Positions 35,991 to 47,562 of a stretch of 64,000 nucleotides of DNA are shown here, piece by piece. The notes beneath the pieces were generated by a model. That model was not told where the DNA came from and did no database searches. It was given only the letters and a program-made list of their open reading frames with translations. Origin of the DNA: Capitulum mitella (Eukaryota; Arthropoda; Thecostraca; Pollicipedomorpha; Pollicipedidae). The stretch spans positions 18,943,621 through 19,007,620 of the forward strand of contig CP099846.1 of the NCBI GenBank assembly GCA_030062745.1, read 5' to 3'. Position numbers and translations under genes: made by a program. The stretch's first letter is position 1. Each line of letters begins with the position of its first letter.

Positions 35991-36275
35991 ACCGGACCAA
36001 GGTTCGTAAAGCAAGGGTTTGTATGGGAAAAGATTCATGGCCAAAGGTTCATATGCATAAGGCTCGCATGGCCGTATTGGAAAAAGTTCGTCACGCTGAA
36101 AGTTCGAGCTGCAAAAGATTCGCATGGAAAAAGTTCGTAGCAAAAAGGTTCGTAAGGGAAAAAGTTCGTGAGGAAAAAGGTTCGTAGCCAAAGGTTCGTA
36201 AACATAGGCTCGTGTCCGGAACAGATTCATATCGGGCAAGGTTCGTATCAGAAAAGGTTCGTGCCGGATTTGCGC
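35991..36275 (+). repeat. Degenerate AAAGGTTCGTA repeat, block 2
   Basis: The same family as block 1 but with AAAAAGGTTCGTA(T/G)(C/G) as the dominant variant. It is followed by the TA microsatellite at 36307-36352. Confidence 0.85.
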
Positions 36276-36306
36276 CCAAGCCGTAACCCTGCACCGAAGG
36301 CATGGT

Positions 36307-36308
36307 AT

Positions 36309-36352
<44 letters not shown>
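36307..36352. repeat. TA microsatellite
   Basis: Nearly pure (TA)n, placed between the GTTCG array and the Penelope-like element. Confidence 0.95.
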
Positions 36353-36356
<4 letters not shown>

Positions 36357-36528
36357 TTATACCTTAGGAGCAGATTCTCATTAATGCAAGTTTGACTGAA
36401 TATGGCGGACGAATTATTTGTTATTATTTCTTTCCTTAAGCTTTCTGTTCTTCGTACAAGCTTTCGCTCTTTTTCCTCCAGGCGAAAAAGCAGTCATTTA
36501 AAATCATGCAACGTTTCGTTTCTTTCCC

Positions 36529-37763
36529 ATGATCATCATTAGACAAACATTAATTTCACAAACACCGTTCACCTATTGTCGCTACATCGATGATATCTTT
36601 GTCGACTTCAAAGATGAAGAAACGCTTCCGACACTGAAAATGAAACTAGAACAAATGTCACGTCTTACTTTCACCGTCGGAAACAGCACCAGCAACAGAC
36701 TCCCATTCCCCGGACATAGACATCGACGTCTCTGAGAGACCATTCACCGCTAAGGTCTACAGAAAAGCCGCCAACAGCTGGCATTGTTTGAATGAACGCA
36801 GAGAATGCCTTGACCGCTACAAAAGAAGCGTTATCAGAGCTTATGTCCATCGCGCCTTCAAACATTGCTCTTCTTGGCAGTTCGTCCACCAAGAACTTCA
36901 AAGAGTCCGGAAAATACTGGTGAATAACAACTACGCCCTCACAGACATTGGACGACGAAATCAAACTCATGCATCGTCATCCGTCTCGATAATGAAGTCG
37001 TGGTATGACCGATGTATGATGAGTTTGGACGACGCGCGCGGTCACCGCTAGGGCATTTGAACTCGTATACGACGTTACAGTAGGGAGTTGTCTCTTGATC
37101 GGCTGTTGTTCATCATCAGGCCCGATACTCTGGGATTTTTGTAGTAAATTATGAGTTTGTTTTTTTCATGAAAATTTGATGGGATACAGTTTCTGGCTAC
37201 TATGTCGCGGATAGCTTTCTCTTCAACCTCATATGCAGCTGACATGCTATTATGATAGTATATTTGTACGTCAGTTCTTACTATTTTGTCATCGCCTACG
37301 GTTGACAAAGCGATAAGAATCCTCGCGACAACATCAAACTCGCAATTTACTGGAAAAGTCCCAGCGTATAGGGTCTGATTACGAACAACAACCTATCAAG
37401 AGATATCTCCCTACTGAAAATGGCTAACGTCGTATACGAGCTCAAATGCCCTACGGTGACTGCGCGCGTCGACCAAACTCGTCATACATCGGTCATAGCA
37501 CGACTTCACTATCGAGACGGATGACGACGCATGTACAGGATGGTGCACCGAAGCGGCACATGAGATCCACTCATGGACCTCCACTGACAAGAGCTGAACC
37601 GGTGGACAGTACTACTATACTGGCCAAGTGCGCTCATAAAGGCAGGCTGGGGGTGCTGAAAGCCGTTTACATCCGAAATGAGGATCCCACCATTAATCGG
37701 CAGATGGGCATGCGGGCCACACTGGGGCTGTGTGACGGCCAGCCTCTGGCACCCAGAATGTAA
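36529..37763 (+). mobile_element. Penelope-like retroelement, truncated and internally inverted
   Basis: The plus strand first encodes the end of a reverse transcriptase: FTYCRYIDDIFVDF carries the catalytic YxDD (YIDD), followed after a one-base shift in a C run near 36710 by AKVYRKAANSWHCLN, YKRSVIRAYVHRAFKH, ELQRVRKILVNNNYAL. From about 36966 to 37315 the linker and the start of the endonuclease are on the minus strand (KLIIYYKNPRVSG, SSYIGHTTTSLSRRMTMH). From about 37317 the same segments occur again on the plus strand, ending with the GIY-YIG-type domain (SSYIGHSTTSLSRRM, AKCAHKGRLGVLKAVYIRNE) and TAA 37761-37763. RT plus GIY-YIG is the Penelope signature. Several frameshifts make it dead. 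Confidence 0.85.
36966..37535. repeat. Inverted repeat inside the Penelope-like element
   Basis: Left arm 36966-37160 and right arm about 37330-37535 are near-perfect reverse complements, with words such as 'gtcgtatacgagctcaaatg' on the right and its complement on the left. The loop between them (about 37165-37325) carries the upstream part of the linker on the minus strand. Confidence 0.85.
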
Positions 37764-38126
37764 GGTAAATGAAAAAGTATGGGGTAATGGCAATTCCGAC
37801 GTTGATCATTATCAGAAGTGCCCACAAGTATGTACTGTGCTTGACTTTAGATATTTCATGAAATCAGATGACTCACTTGAGCCCAAAAATGCGAAGATGG
37901 GATTTTGACCTGGCACGACCACGAATGTTTTGCATCTTATTGCTGCGTACAATTGTGCCTATGTTGTCTATGATGTTGGCAGAACCAGCGAAACGTTACG
38001 GAGTGATATAGGCACACTTCTGAACAGTTTTCCCGACGAAGGAAAACGACTGATTCGTAGCATTGAATCAATATCCGAGAAGCATATCAAGCCAGATATC
38101 CTGGCATTTGCAAGATAATATACAAG

Positions 38127-38170
<44 letters not shown>

Positions 38171-38460
38171 GTTTATATATATCGGCTCGTTTAATATATG
38201 GACGTATATGCAAGTTTATATATATATATATATACAAGTTTGTTATTTTACATGTATATTTTACAAGTTAACCACCATGTCCCCGAATTCTTTGCAAATT
38301 GCCAAATATGCAGTGTAGACTAGAGGTGTCAATCTTGGAGAATTTTCGGGGCCGGTAGAGAGCGATGACCCACCATCCACGACGAGGTCCGGCTCAGGCC
38401 CAGTTTTTTGACGGGTGTTAACAGGAAAGAAAAGAAATATGAACAAATATCCCAGAAGCG
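37764..38460. other. Spacer with TA microsatellites
   Basis: (TA)n at 38131-38166 and 38217-38234. The short frame at 37930-38118 has no recognisable domain. Confidence 0.6.
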
Positions 38461-38461
38461 G

Positions 38462-38515
38462 CCTGGTTTGGGCCCAGCTGGGCCCAAACCAGGGCCCAGC
38501 TGGGCCCAAACCAGG
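38462..38515. repeat. Perfect 32-bp palindrome plus a partial third half
   Basis: 38462-38493 is CCTGGTTTGGGCCCAG followed by its exact reverse complement. 38494-38515 repeats the right portion (GCCCAGCTGGGCCCAAACC then AGG). Such a sequence can form a cruciform. Confidence 0.95.
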
Positions 38516-38635
38516 CTCGTCGTCGTTGTCGTTGTTGGCGTCGGAGTACAAATATTGTTTTTGAATATAACATATTTGGGTCTGTTACGGTGTGTTGCGT
38601 TTTTATGGCACTGCGCATAACAAGGAAAAGACATA

Positions 38636-39470
38636 CCTACACGTACACGCAGTTAAATGTTCCAAAACGACGTTTATTGCCTCCGCTATTGGTTTCTACT
38701 TTTAGGTAATCTGGCATGTTTCTTCGTGTGTAAATATTTTTCAGTGACATGCCACTCCGGTGTTCCAGAATCCTCCCAGAGGTATATTGCCACATCCAGA
38801 AACAGCTAACCTTATCAGAACATGAAGTCCTGTTCGTAGGAAGAGACCCACCTGACAACGATTGACTGACAACATATCAAGGCTGCAGCGATTAGCTGAT
38901 TTCATGAAAATAAATGCCACACATTTCCAACGAAAATTTGGTTCGCCGTTCGCTTTGTTCAAGAGCCCTGGTCTTAAGTATTCCAACTGCCATTGTCAAA
39001 GGTCAGGGTCAAAATGGCGTGACTTGTCGTGAAGCAGACGTGACTTCGACATACATGTCGAGCAGCTGAACAGAATGGTCAACATACGCGTCGACGACTT
39101 ACTCACACGGGACCACAAACACTGCCGCTGAACACACCTCTCCCAAAGTCTGGGGAGGTGTGTTCGGGGCATTGTTTGTGTTCGGGACACACTCCAATCC
39201 TCCGGCGTTAAGGACTGCGGATCAGTATTGGACAACCTAGCGACAGACGGCGGCCTACGCCCTCACAATCCACGGGCAAATAATTTTCGGCATCGCGCCA
39301 CCCCTTGTAAAGATCACCAGCGGTCTGAGCTGCCTACACTGATGATGCAAGTCGTCTGTCACATACCCGCCGCAAACACTGTCTCAGTCCTCAAACGCAC
39401 TTGGGGTACCTCTCTTGTCGGTGGCAGACGTGAATGAATCCACGAGTGACATGACTGGGCGGACGTGGCC
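38636..39470. other. Spacer with an imperfect hairpin
   Basis: No gene recognised. At about 39105-39190 'gaacacacctctccc' is followed after a short loop by 'ggggaggtgtgttc', and the flanking 'accacaaacactgccgctg' pairs imperfectly with 'cggggcattgtttgtg'. Confidence 0.6.
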
Positions 39471-39655
39471 CCTGCGGCTGAAACCGTGGAGGCACAGGCA
39501 GAACGGCACGATCCAGCTGACGTGGCCCGCCGTGGCCGACACGGTAGCGACACAGGCAGAACGGCACGGACCGGTTGCCGAGTTCCGCCGCGGCCGACAT
39601 GGTGGCGACTGGGAGAACGGCATAATCCGGTTGATGTGGCACAGCGACGCAGTGA
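39470..39655 (+). repeat. About 59-bp tandem repeat, three units
   Basis: 'GGCAGAACGGCACG' recurs at about 39498 and 39556 and, as 'GGGAGAACGGCATA', near 39612, with 'cgtggc' and 'gccgacacggt' between. It is GC-rich and open in several frames; repetition explains the frames. Confidence 0.75.
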
Positions 39656-40644
39656 CGGTACAAATACCATGGTACGTCTCGGTCGACAAAAAATGTTCCG
39701 ACACGGCCGACACGATGACAGGGAAGGATGTCACTGGATTCATGTGCACACTGAACTCAAAAATCATGCCTCTTCCCAGATTCCCAAATAGCACCAATTC
39801 TTAACTGTTAATTATTAATCCTAGTTCCTACCTGGAACTCTTAACCAGGTCCAGCATTATAAGAAAAGCTCTTCTCATGGCTGTCTATGTTAAACCTGCC
39901 CTGAACTATGGAAGAATGCAGTCTGTGTAAATAAAGGAAACAAAAACAGGAAAAGTAACGGCATGAAACATGGAAATGGACAGCCATATACTTTCATCCA
40001 ACAAAATAGGCAAAATGTTGGCTCACATTGCCCCAGAAATATAAACGTTGAACAGTGGTCATTATCATACGGTACCAATATAAGTTAAATAGTTTGTGGG
40101 AAATGACATGGTATGACATGGGAATGACAATGAAATAATATGGAAAAAGTATAATCCTAAGCATTTTAGGGGAAATACGTATTTTAAGGGAAAATGGCAC
40201 GGCTTGCAGAGCGCAGACTGGCACATCAAATAGTAAAACAGATTTGTAGATATCGTATGCATATAGCAGCTATCTGCACATCAGACCATCATTGTTCATG
40301 TCCTGGCGGAATGTACAGTTAAGAATTCAAAGGCACAGGAAAATATAAATGTCATGTCAGTCGTCGTCGTATGTCATGCCAGTCGCCAACAATCCCAAGG
40401 AATGCAAGGAACGAGGCAGATGTGCGAGATGTGCAAGATTCTTCTTTTGCATGGACAAAAAATATGCAGAAATCACTAATACACTTAGTGTTCATAAATA
40501 GGGAAATAATGAATAAATAATATGAAGCGCTAAGTATAGAAGAATAAGCAAAATGAAATTTCCAATTGAAAAATTATCCTTTCCTAGCGCCAATATTTTG
40601 ACATCCTTTTTTTGAATTCATGAATATATTTATGACGAAAACAA

Positions 40645-40850
40645 TGAACCAGACCTGGGCCCTGAACCAGACCTGGGCGCCGCTTTTGTGACTGCCGTCT
40701 GATCCAGACCTCGCACGCCTCCGTGACTGCCGCCTGATCCAGACCTGGGCGCCGCTCCTGTGACTGCCGCCTGATCCAGACCTGGGCGCCGCTCCTGTGG
40801 TTGCCCGTGCCACCCGATCCAGACCTCTGCATCGCTCCTGTGATGTCGTT
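40645..40850 (+). repeat. 37-bp tandem repeat, about four units
   Basis: 'GATCCAGACCTGGGCGCCGC' followed by 'TCCTGTGACTGCCGCCT' repeats, with the first and last units diverged. It translates on the minus strand into a Ser/Gly/Arg repeat, explained by the array. Confidence 0.8.
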
Positions 40851-40891
40851 CCCTGATACCCCAGTGAGAGTCGCTGAATCTATCCCAGTTC

Positions 40892-41012
40892 GTTGACCGA
40901 TGGCCCGGTGGATCAGTGGCAAGTGGGAGGCTTAGACGAAGCCCTTGCGGGCCGCTAGCGCCTGTGGCTTGGAAGTATATGTTGAACTGTTCGAGTACTC
41001 TGCCTAAGAATT
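40892..41012 (+). other. Possible tRNA-like (polymerase III) sequence
   Basis: GGCCCGGTGGATCAGTGGCA resembles box A (TRGYNNARNNG) and CTGTTCGAGTACTC resembles box B (GGTTCGANTCC), about 70 bases apart. No paired tail or second copy was found. Confidence 0.2.
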
Positions 41013-41822
41013 GCGACCAAGGCCATGGGTAAAGCGTCTCTAAAATCATTGTCATGGCACTGACTTTGAGTGAATTTTTGCGGTGTGCAGTCGACTTGAG
41101 CTAGTGCTCACTATTACATATCTAATGTTAACTGAAAGTGTTTGGAAGGCTGTGGCCCTCAGACACATAAACGAAGCTGCATCTTTGTAAAAGGCGTATA
41201 TTGAAATGGAGGTAATAAAATGTATCCGACTTGTTACTCAGTATTCTTCTTTGGCATTCTCCGAACCCGATGTCTTTCATGAGCTCTTGGGACTGGGTAG
41301 CCGTGACTGGCCAGATGCATCGAACCATTTGATCAATATTGGATGGGCCTTGCGCAAAATGGAGCGGAAATGTTCATTTTTCCCATGTTATTCTATAGCT
41401 TATTCCGGGCCCAACACTGGGTACTCGACACCGGCCTGCGAGCCGGGCTCAACGTGTTCCAACATTGACACCTCTGGTGTCTTTCGCACCCTTTAATCCC
41501 TTTAATGCAAGTTCTCCGCCTCTTGCATAAATCATTAAATCCTGAACATTGACTTCGAAGCCAGTTGAAGCTGACTGTCCCGTTCCGTAACTGACAGGGC
41601 GTGATAGCTAACGAGGGCTATGATTATTCAACTCGCTGAGGAGGACAAGGAGATATAACAAATAAGCCACACGTCATCACTTTAACGTTTCGTGCATTGT
41701 ATAAAAGAGAAACCCTCTGGTATTGGAAACTGAAGTGGTCTTAATCCGGTGCGTTTTTTCTCTGTTTTGGGAGGGGTAAGCTTGAAAATAGCACCACATG
41801 AGAGTTTTCAAAACTCCACCCA

Positions 41823-41990
41823 TGGCTCTCTCAGAATGGCGCTTGGCCAACACGTCCTTGCGAGAGTCCAAACAACAGGCTTACGGTATGGCCACCGAAA
41901 CGCCTCGCCTACCACGCATGAGTATGGACAGTCTGCAGACAGCCGCTGTTCACTGCGCAACAAACTCCGTCACTCCGCTCTCCAAGCTGG
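41823..41990 (+). repeat. Dispersed repeat, partner of 6185-6360
   Basis: It shares 'gcgcttggccaacacgtcc', 'ggtatggccaccgaaacgcc' and following words with the region near 6.2 kb. Confidence 0.6.
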
Positions 41991-42464
41991 GCAGAATTCT
42001 GCGTTTCGGACCCAGTCCGTTAATCCTTACGTCTTCACAAATAACTAGACTAATCAATGTCCAGCTCACAAATAACTGACCAATACAGACAACAGGAGAT
42101 CCGAGACAGTACCAAGGGACGCCACGCGGCGGGGCACGACTTCCAACGACGTCGCGCGCAGGCCCGCCGAAGAATGCCGGCCAGCGTTAATATCCCTCGT
42201 GCCAGCATCCATACCTGCTCGGCTCACGGCCGCGTTGGTCTTTGTTATCTGCAAGAAAATGCTGTCTGGCTGTCCAGTGATTTCGTCTGTTCCATGTCGT
42301 GTCATGCTTAATTATTACAATATATGGTTCCAGCTTTGTCTTCAGGAGCCGCGTTTTCAGCCAAACAGCCTGTGCAAAACATCCTCCTGGGAAATTAATT
42401 GCGGAACTCACTGCAAACAGGTTTTGCTGCCGTGGCCGCAGACTTGTGCTTGACTCTGGTCCGG

Positions 42465-42600
42465 ATTTGATCCGGACTAAGAATCGGTTGTATTTTCAGA
42501 CGAATCGCACTGGATGCGGATTAATTCTGAAAACACAGCCGTGAATCACGTTTGATTTGGATTAAATTTGAAACACAGCCGTGATGAAATGCTGATCCGG
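42465..42600 (+). repeat. Short duplicated unit
   Basis: 'GGATTAA.T..GAAA(A)CACAGCCGTGA' occurs twice, 55-60 bp apart, with related GATCCGGA words on both sides. Confidence 0.6.
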
Positions 42601-42945
42601 ATCCAAGTGTTGTGATACTGATTTTGATCAGCTTCACCATCAATCCGATTTAATGCGACCAAATTATATATGTAAAGCAGGGTGATAAAATGACATGACA
42701 ATATGCTAATGGAGAATGCATCCAACTAGTAATCCGCCAGGCCAAACTACATTTAAGAGGATGGCAAGTGGGCCAGATAAGCAACTCTGTTTCACAGCCC
42801 CATATTTATTATGCCACATTCCTGCCTATTATCTCAGTGAAGTATCAGGGAAGCAGAGCCTACCTACTTGTATGCGGTATTCCATGCATTTTGTGAACTT
42901 AAGTTCCATATTATATAGTAATGAAATAGTAAAGGAACGCGTATA

Positions 42946-42967
42946 TGTGTATATATATGTATATATA

Positions 42968-43013
<46 letters not shown>
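42946..43013. repeat. TA/TGTA microsatellite
   Basis: Long (TA)n with TATG interruptions. A (TTCAG)n run of five to six copies follows at 43264-43292. Confidence 0.95.
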
Positions 43014-43016
<3 letters not shown>

Positions 43017-43292
43017 CAACGAAGAGCTTGCGAACCATGGTTTGATCCTGGGGTTTTGATTGATTGTTTGATCCTGGGGTTTTGATTGATTGTTTGATCG
43101 TTTTACCAATGTCGTATTTAGGACACCCAAAAGTACGAATTATGACTATCAATGTAAGACATCTTAAATATCCACCTTTGCCAGACGCCCAAATGTCATT
43201 TTAAGGACAGCGTATTTTTGCACAGTGTCCTATGCCGAAATGAGCAAGTATCATAAATAAACTGCTTCAGTTCAGTTCAGTTCAGTTCAGTT

Positions 43293-46200
43293 TCTCTGCG
43301 AATCTTTCCACCGCGTGGATTACTGTTTGATTCTAGTCATTACAGTACAGCACATGCGCAATAGTCATATAGATAAAACTAGACAGTCAGACAAATTATT
43401 AAATTGCTTGCTGATTAGTAAACCTGGAAAAAACAATGCAGACGTTGATCGAGATAACGCTATGTGCGTTATATATATATGTTATATATATATGCTAATA
43501 ATAAATATTTTTCCAATCAGTTTTGTATTAAAAATTTGTTTATTCAGTGCTATTTTTTTACGACCGTTTCATTAACAATAGTCTTGTGTAAAAACAGCCG
43601 GACAGAAGTAAGCAAAGTTGCAGACAGTGAATGGTGGACTTTATCCGTAATTAATGACAAAAGGCAAAGGGGAAACGCTATGCAGTTCAATTTTAGAGTC
43701 AGCCTTCGCGTTCCTAATCGACAATGGGATTTAGTGAAGAAAAATGGAAAAAGAAGACAGAAGTGTTTCGGTATGCCCAGGAAAACAAAAAGGTAGGTGA
43801 TTATTAAAAACTGTTTGTGTAGCACGTCGGCCGTTTTTGCGGTATTTCAGGGTGAATATGGGCATAGGCGCACCCAGTATTTTGCCGAGGTCGGGTGGGG
43901 GAATTTTTAATTGTGTAAATTACGATTTCATTCCAGAGCTATCAGAAAGGGGGAAATGCCTTTTTGGACATAAGCTCACGAAAACTGATCTAAGTGACAG
44001 ATCTGACTTGAACGTAAGTCGAGACGTTGGCACAAGGCGTGAAAACGGCCAAGACAAAATACTCTCAGTTTTGTGGAGTTGCGTTTATGCATTCTTTGTG
44101 AACGCATGTTTGAAAAACCACAGGGAGGCTGTCAACACCCCCCCCCCTGCCCCATTCGGGCGCGAAGTTTCCATTTCTCAACCACTAACGTACGGTTAAT
44201 CCTGAATGTCAATTCAAAGCTGACATAGTCCATTGTAGTGATTGCTTTTTCAAGCACTGTTTGGAAAACTTTACGGCGCCGGCGCTGGCCGTGTCCGTGC
44301 CCAGAAATGGAAAGAAGTTAAAAACAAGGCTGTGGAGCTGGGGCTGTTGCCTCAAAGTACACGTTGGCAGATTGTTCAGAAAAATTTGGTGGGCAAGCAA
44401 TTAAGATCAGCCACGGTAAGCAAATGTTAAGCTAAATTATCCAACGATCCAATAAAAAAACAAACAAAAATGACGGTACGTCAGTTACTGCTTCGCGGTG
44501 GCTTAGCCCTACGATTCGGTACAAGGGGCAATTCAAATTTAGGGCCCTTAACCAACTCCATTACGGTGATGATATATTGTAAGTACAGTTTTGGCAAGTC
44601 ATGGTAATGGTATTTACCATGACTTGTGGTAGGTCATGACCATGGTAAGTTAAGCTTACCAGTATGCGCTCATTCCAGAGAAAAGGGACGCCCAGCGAAA
44701 GACGGGTAACGGACACATGCCGGCGCTCGATAAATTAGATACAACGGCCCTTCTCTCCGGTATCTCCGGTATCCCTGGTAAGCTGCTAAGCTGCCGGCTC
44801 GTTGCAATCCCTACCGACCTGTTAAGGGACCGCTGCCGGCCTATAAGGAGGATCTGCGTCGCCCTGTTGGTGGCCCACTCTGTACAGGCCCTGTTGATGG
44901 CCTGTACAGAAGCCGTATAAAGGCTTCCCTTCTTGGCTCTTGAAAGACTCCCTGTTAGCTCACAGAGGGGCGCCTTGCAGGCCTGCAAAAAATCCGCTTA
45001 CGGGCCTATAGATGGCCCCGCCGACCTGTCCAACGCTAGTGCTAGACGTTAATATCAAGTGCATTCATTATGGATTCCAACGCCGAGGGGCCGTCAGTGG
45101 TCTTGAGGTGGGCGAGGCGGTACACGTTCTGTCTTCATGCCAACGTGCTTGTGTCTTCTGTCTTCATGGCGGTACACGCGCTGTCTTCATGCACGCCACA
45201 TGACGCATTACGTCATGTTAACGAACGATCGCGGTGCTCTGCGAAAACCAGGAACAATCCAAATGCAGAAAAAGCACCCAGGCTCGAGCCTACGTGCTTT
45301 TCAGGTCAGCACGACAGTGCGCTGATATCTGGTGCCTTATCTTCATTGTCAGCATCCGGCATGGAGGACTGGGACGGCAAATTTGGTGGGCTCGTCAGCA
45401 ATGTATGAAATTATTTGGCCACTCCCACCAGAGCTCTTTTCTGAACCGGACATCGGTGCGCCTGAAGCGTCGTCGGCCGGTGTCGCCGCCGGTCCGTCGG
45501 CCATGCGTAATGAGGGGCTACTGGATAGCCGGCGACGGGCAATTCAGGCCCACACCCCCGCCCTCCTGGCGCTCCCAATGTCGGTCCTCACGTCCTAGGA
45601 GCGCCAGGACGAAAGTGAATACCACAAAACTTGTGGTATTGGGAAACATTGCCGCTTGTGTTGATTTGGTCGAATTCAGACAGATCCTGCGGTCTGTCGT
45701 CTGAAGCTGTCTGCTGCAAAGGCTCGGGCAAGGTCATTTTGTTTTGTTGCAAATTTTCGTAGATTTTTGTTGCAGATGCTGTTGTTAGTACTGATATTTG
45801 TGGTTTTAACCTTCACTCACGCGGGGGAGGGGTTCTCTAGGACTCCCCCTCCCCAACTGGGGTGCACTGAGAAAGGAAGTGAAGTCTTTGGAACCCAACA
45901 ACATGTCAAGACCGTCTCTTTGTGTTTTGCGTAACGCTCATTGTGGTATGTTCATGATACTGCATCTGCCTTGCTCAAATAAACTACAAAATAAACCATG
46001 CAAAATCATTTTTGCACACCCAAGCAGGGAAGTTTCCTTCCTCCCATCGTAATAAAGATTTGAAATAAAAAAGATGTCAACGCACGTCACGTCACGTTCC
46101 GACTTTGCTCGAAGTTTTGTTCTGCATGTCATACAAATCCTGGGGCTACTGTGACACTATTCCTCGCGACTTTTAGGAAAACATAGAACCAGAAACGTGC

Positions 46201-46650
46201 AATAATGGTCTTAAACAAAATGAAATGTAGCGGATTTTTTTTCAAATATTTGCACTAATACACTTAGTTCCATGATGCACCTTACCGAACTCATATATTT
46301 CTACAACAATAAATCTACGACAATGGCAAATAAATTACAGTTCCACAGTTCACGAACGAGTCAATCGCGGACATCGTCAATGGTTTCATTCATGTGTTGA
46401 ATAATGGGCGCAAAATAATATTTGCTGTCAGCGTGCCCTAAAATACCAATCAGCAACAATTGATACGGTGGATAGAGTTTATGCAGTGATCGCGATGTGC
46501 AGTAGTGGCTGGACACATCGCAGCGAATGGCGCTCAGTCCCACCCACCGCCATCCGCAGATCAACTCGCACTAGATTCATCGATATTTACATTTACCTAC
46601 AGTCAGAAGCACAGCCAAGGGGGCTAAGAGAACTAAAGCCCCTCTCGTCA
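43293..46650. other. Spacer, no gene recognised
   Basis: A perfect 13-bp hairpin is listed separately at 44595-44626. 45808-45865 starts with TTAACC and holds a GGGGGAGGGG/CCCCCTCCCC hairpin like the ends of the TTAA elements, but no right end was found. No conserved protein recognised. Confidence 0.4.
44595..44626. repeat. Perfect 13-bp inverted repeat
   Basis: CAAGTCATGGTAA, a six-base loop, then TTACCATGACTTG. Nearby words (GGTCATGACCATGG, TAAGTTAAGCTTACC) are also palindromic, so the palindrome-rich stretch extends to about 44660. Confidence 0.9.
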
Positions 46651-46719
46651 GGATTTCTGGGGTCTCAGCGAGCCGCAAGCCTGAAGAGCGCCTGACCACC
46701 AAGACCATGAACCCGTGCT

Positions 46720-47275
46720 CCTGGGGCTCTGGCTTACAGGGGAACAGGCGCCCTGGCAAAGTACTGTAATGATGCCCAGGGGCCTCAAACGCCCTTGGTT
46801 GTATTTATCGTCGCCTTGGCCTTTATTTTTTTTTAAATGTGCGGTAAAAAAAGACCAGGAGTGCAGCCAGAATTTTGCTTACGACATTGCGACGGATGAA
46901 AAGGGGCCATTTATGGGTGAAAAAGGCGCCATTTCCCGGGCAAAAGGTCCATTTTTGAGCAACAAGGGCCCTGGCTCACCGGGGCCCTGAGATGGGGCCC
47001 CTAGGTCTGGCTCACCGGGAAAGCGGGCCCCCCTGCGGCAGTGCTGTAATGTGAAGCAGGGGGTCGAAGGGCCCTGGGCCACATCGCTTTATTTATTTCA
47101 ACGTTCTGAGAAAAAAAATATTGAAAAGGTCAGGTGGATGCTCGGAGCCTTTGGTCATAAAAATAAGGCGAAAAATAGGAATCCGTTTTTTGGTTAAAAG
47201 GACCCCAAAAGAGCTCGTTTCTGGGCAGAAAACTATGAGTTAAAGGAGAAAAGCACACGAAGATTGTCTTTGGGA
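46720..47275 (+). repeat. Two diverged units of about 280 bp
   Basis: 'CTCTGGCTTACAGGGGAACAGGC ... AGTACTGTAATGATG.CCCAGGGG' near 46730 matches 'GTCTGGCTCACCGGGAAAGCGGGC ... AGTGCTGTAATGTGAAGCAGGGGG' near 47005, and both are followed by a T-rich stretch and an AAAAA.GA.CAGG word. (Interrupted here; dots mark differing bases.). Confidence 0.55.
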
Positions 47276-47562
47276 CAACAACGGCCCATTTTCGAACAGA
47301 AAACGACTTAGTTTCCAGGAAAGGACCTCGTTTTTGGCAAGAAGTGGCTGCTACCAGGCAGACCCCTTTTAAAAAACTCGGGCCCTTTTAAAATATAGGG
47401 CTCTACTTCATAATCATAATGGTTCTAATACAAACACAGGACTCCATTTGAAAGCTCAGGGCCCTTTCAAGGCCTGGTGGTCTTTAATGGATCAACGCAG
47501 AGTCCTTGACCTCCGAAAAGTATACTGACAGGAAACGCTTTTGATAGCTCTTGGCGCTTTAA

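Noticed and set aside
40574-41055. Minus-strand Ser/Gly/Arg-rich repeat frames
   Set aside because: Translation of the 37-bp tandem repeat.
44242-44430. Plus-strand frame with AVELGLLPQSTRWQIVQKN, a good donor (ACG/GTAAGC) and a vague resemblance to a Myb/SANT-like helix
   Set aside because: No clear acceptor, no second exon nearby and the resemblance is too weak to name a family.
45808-45865. TTAACC followed by a G/C-rich hairpin, like the left end of a TTAA element
   Set aside because: No matching inverted right end with TTAA was found at about 1.2 kb, so it is not called as an element.
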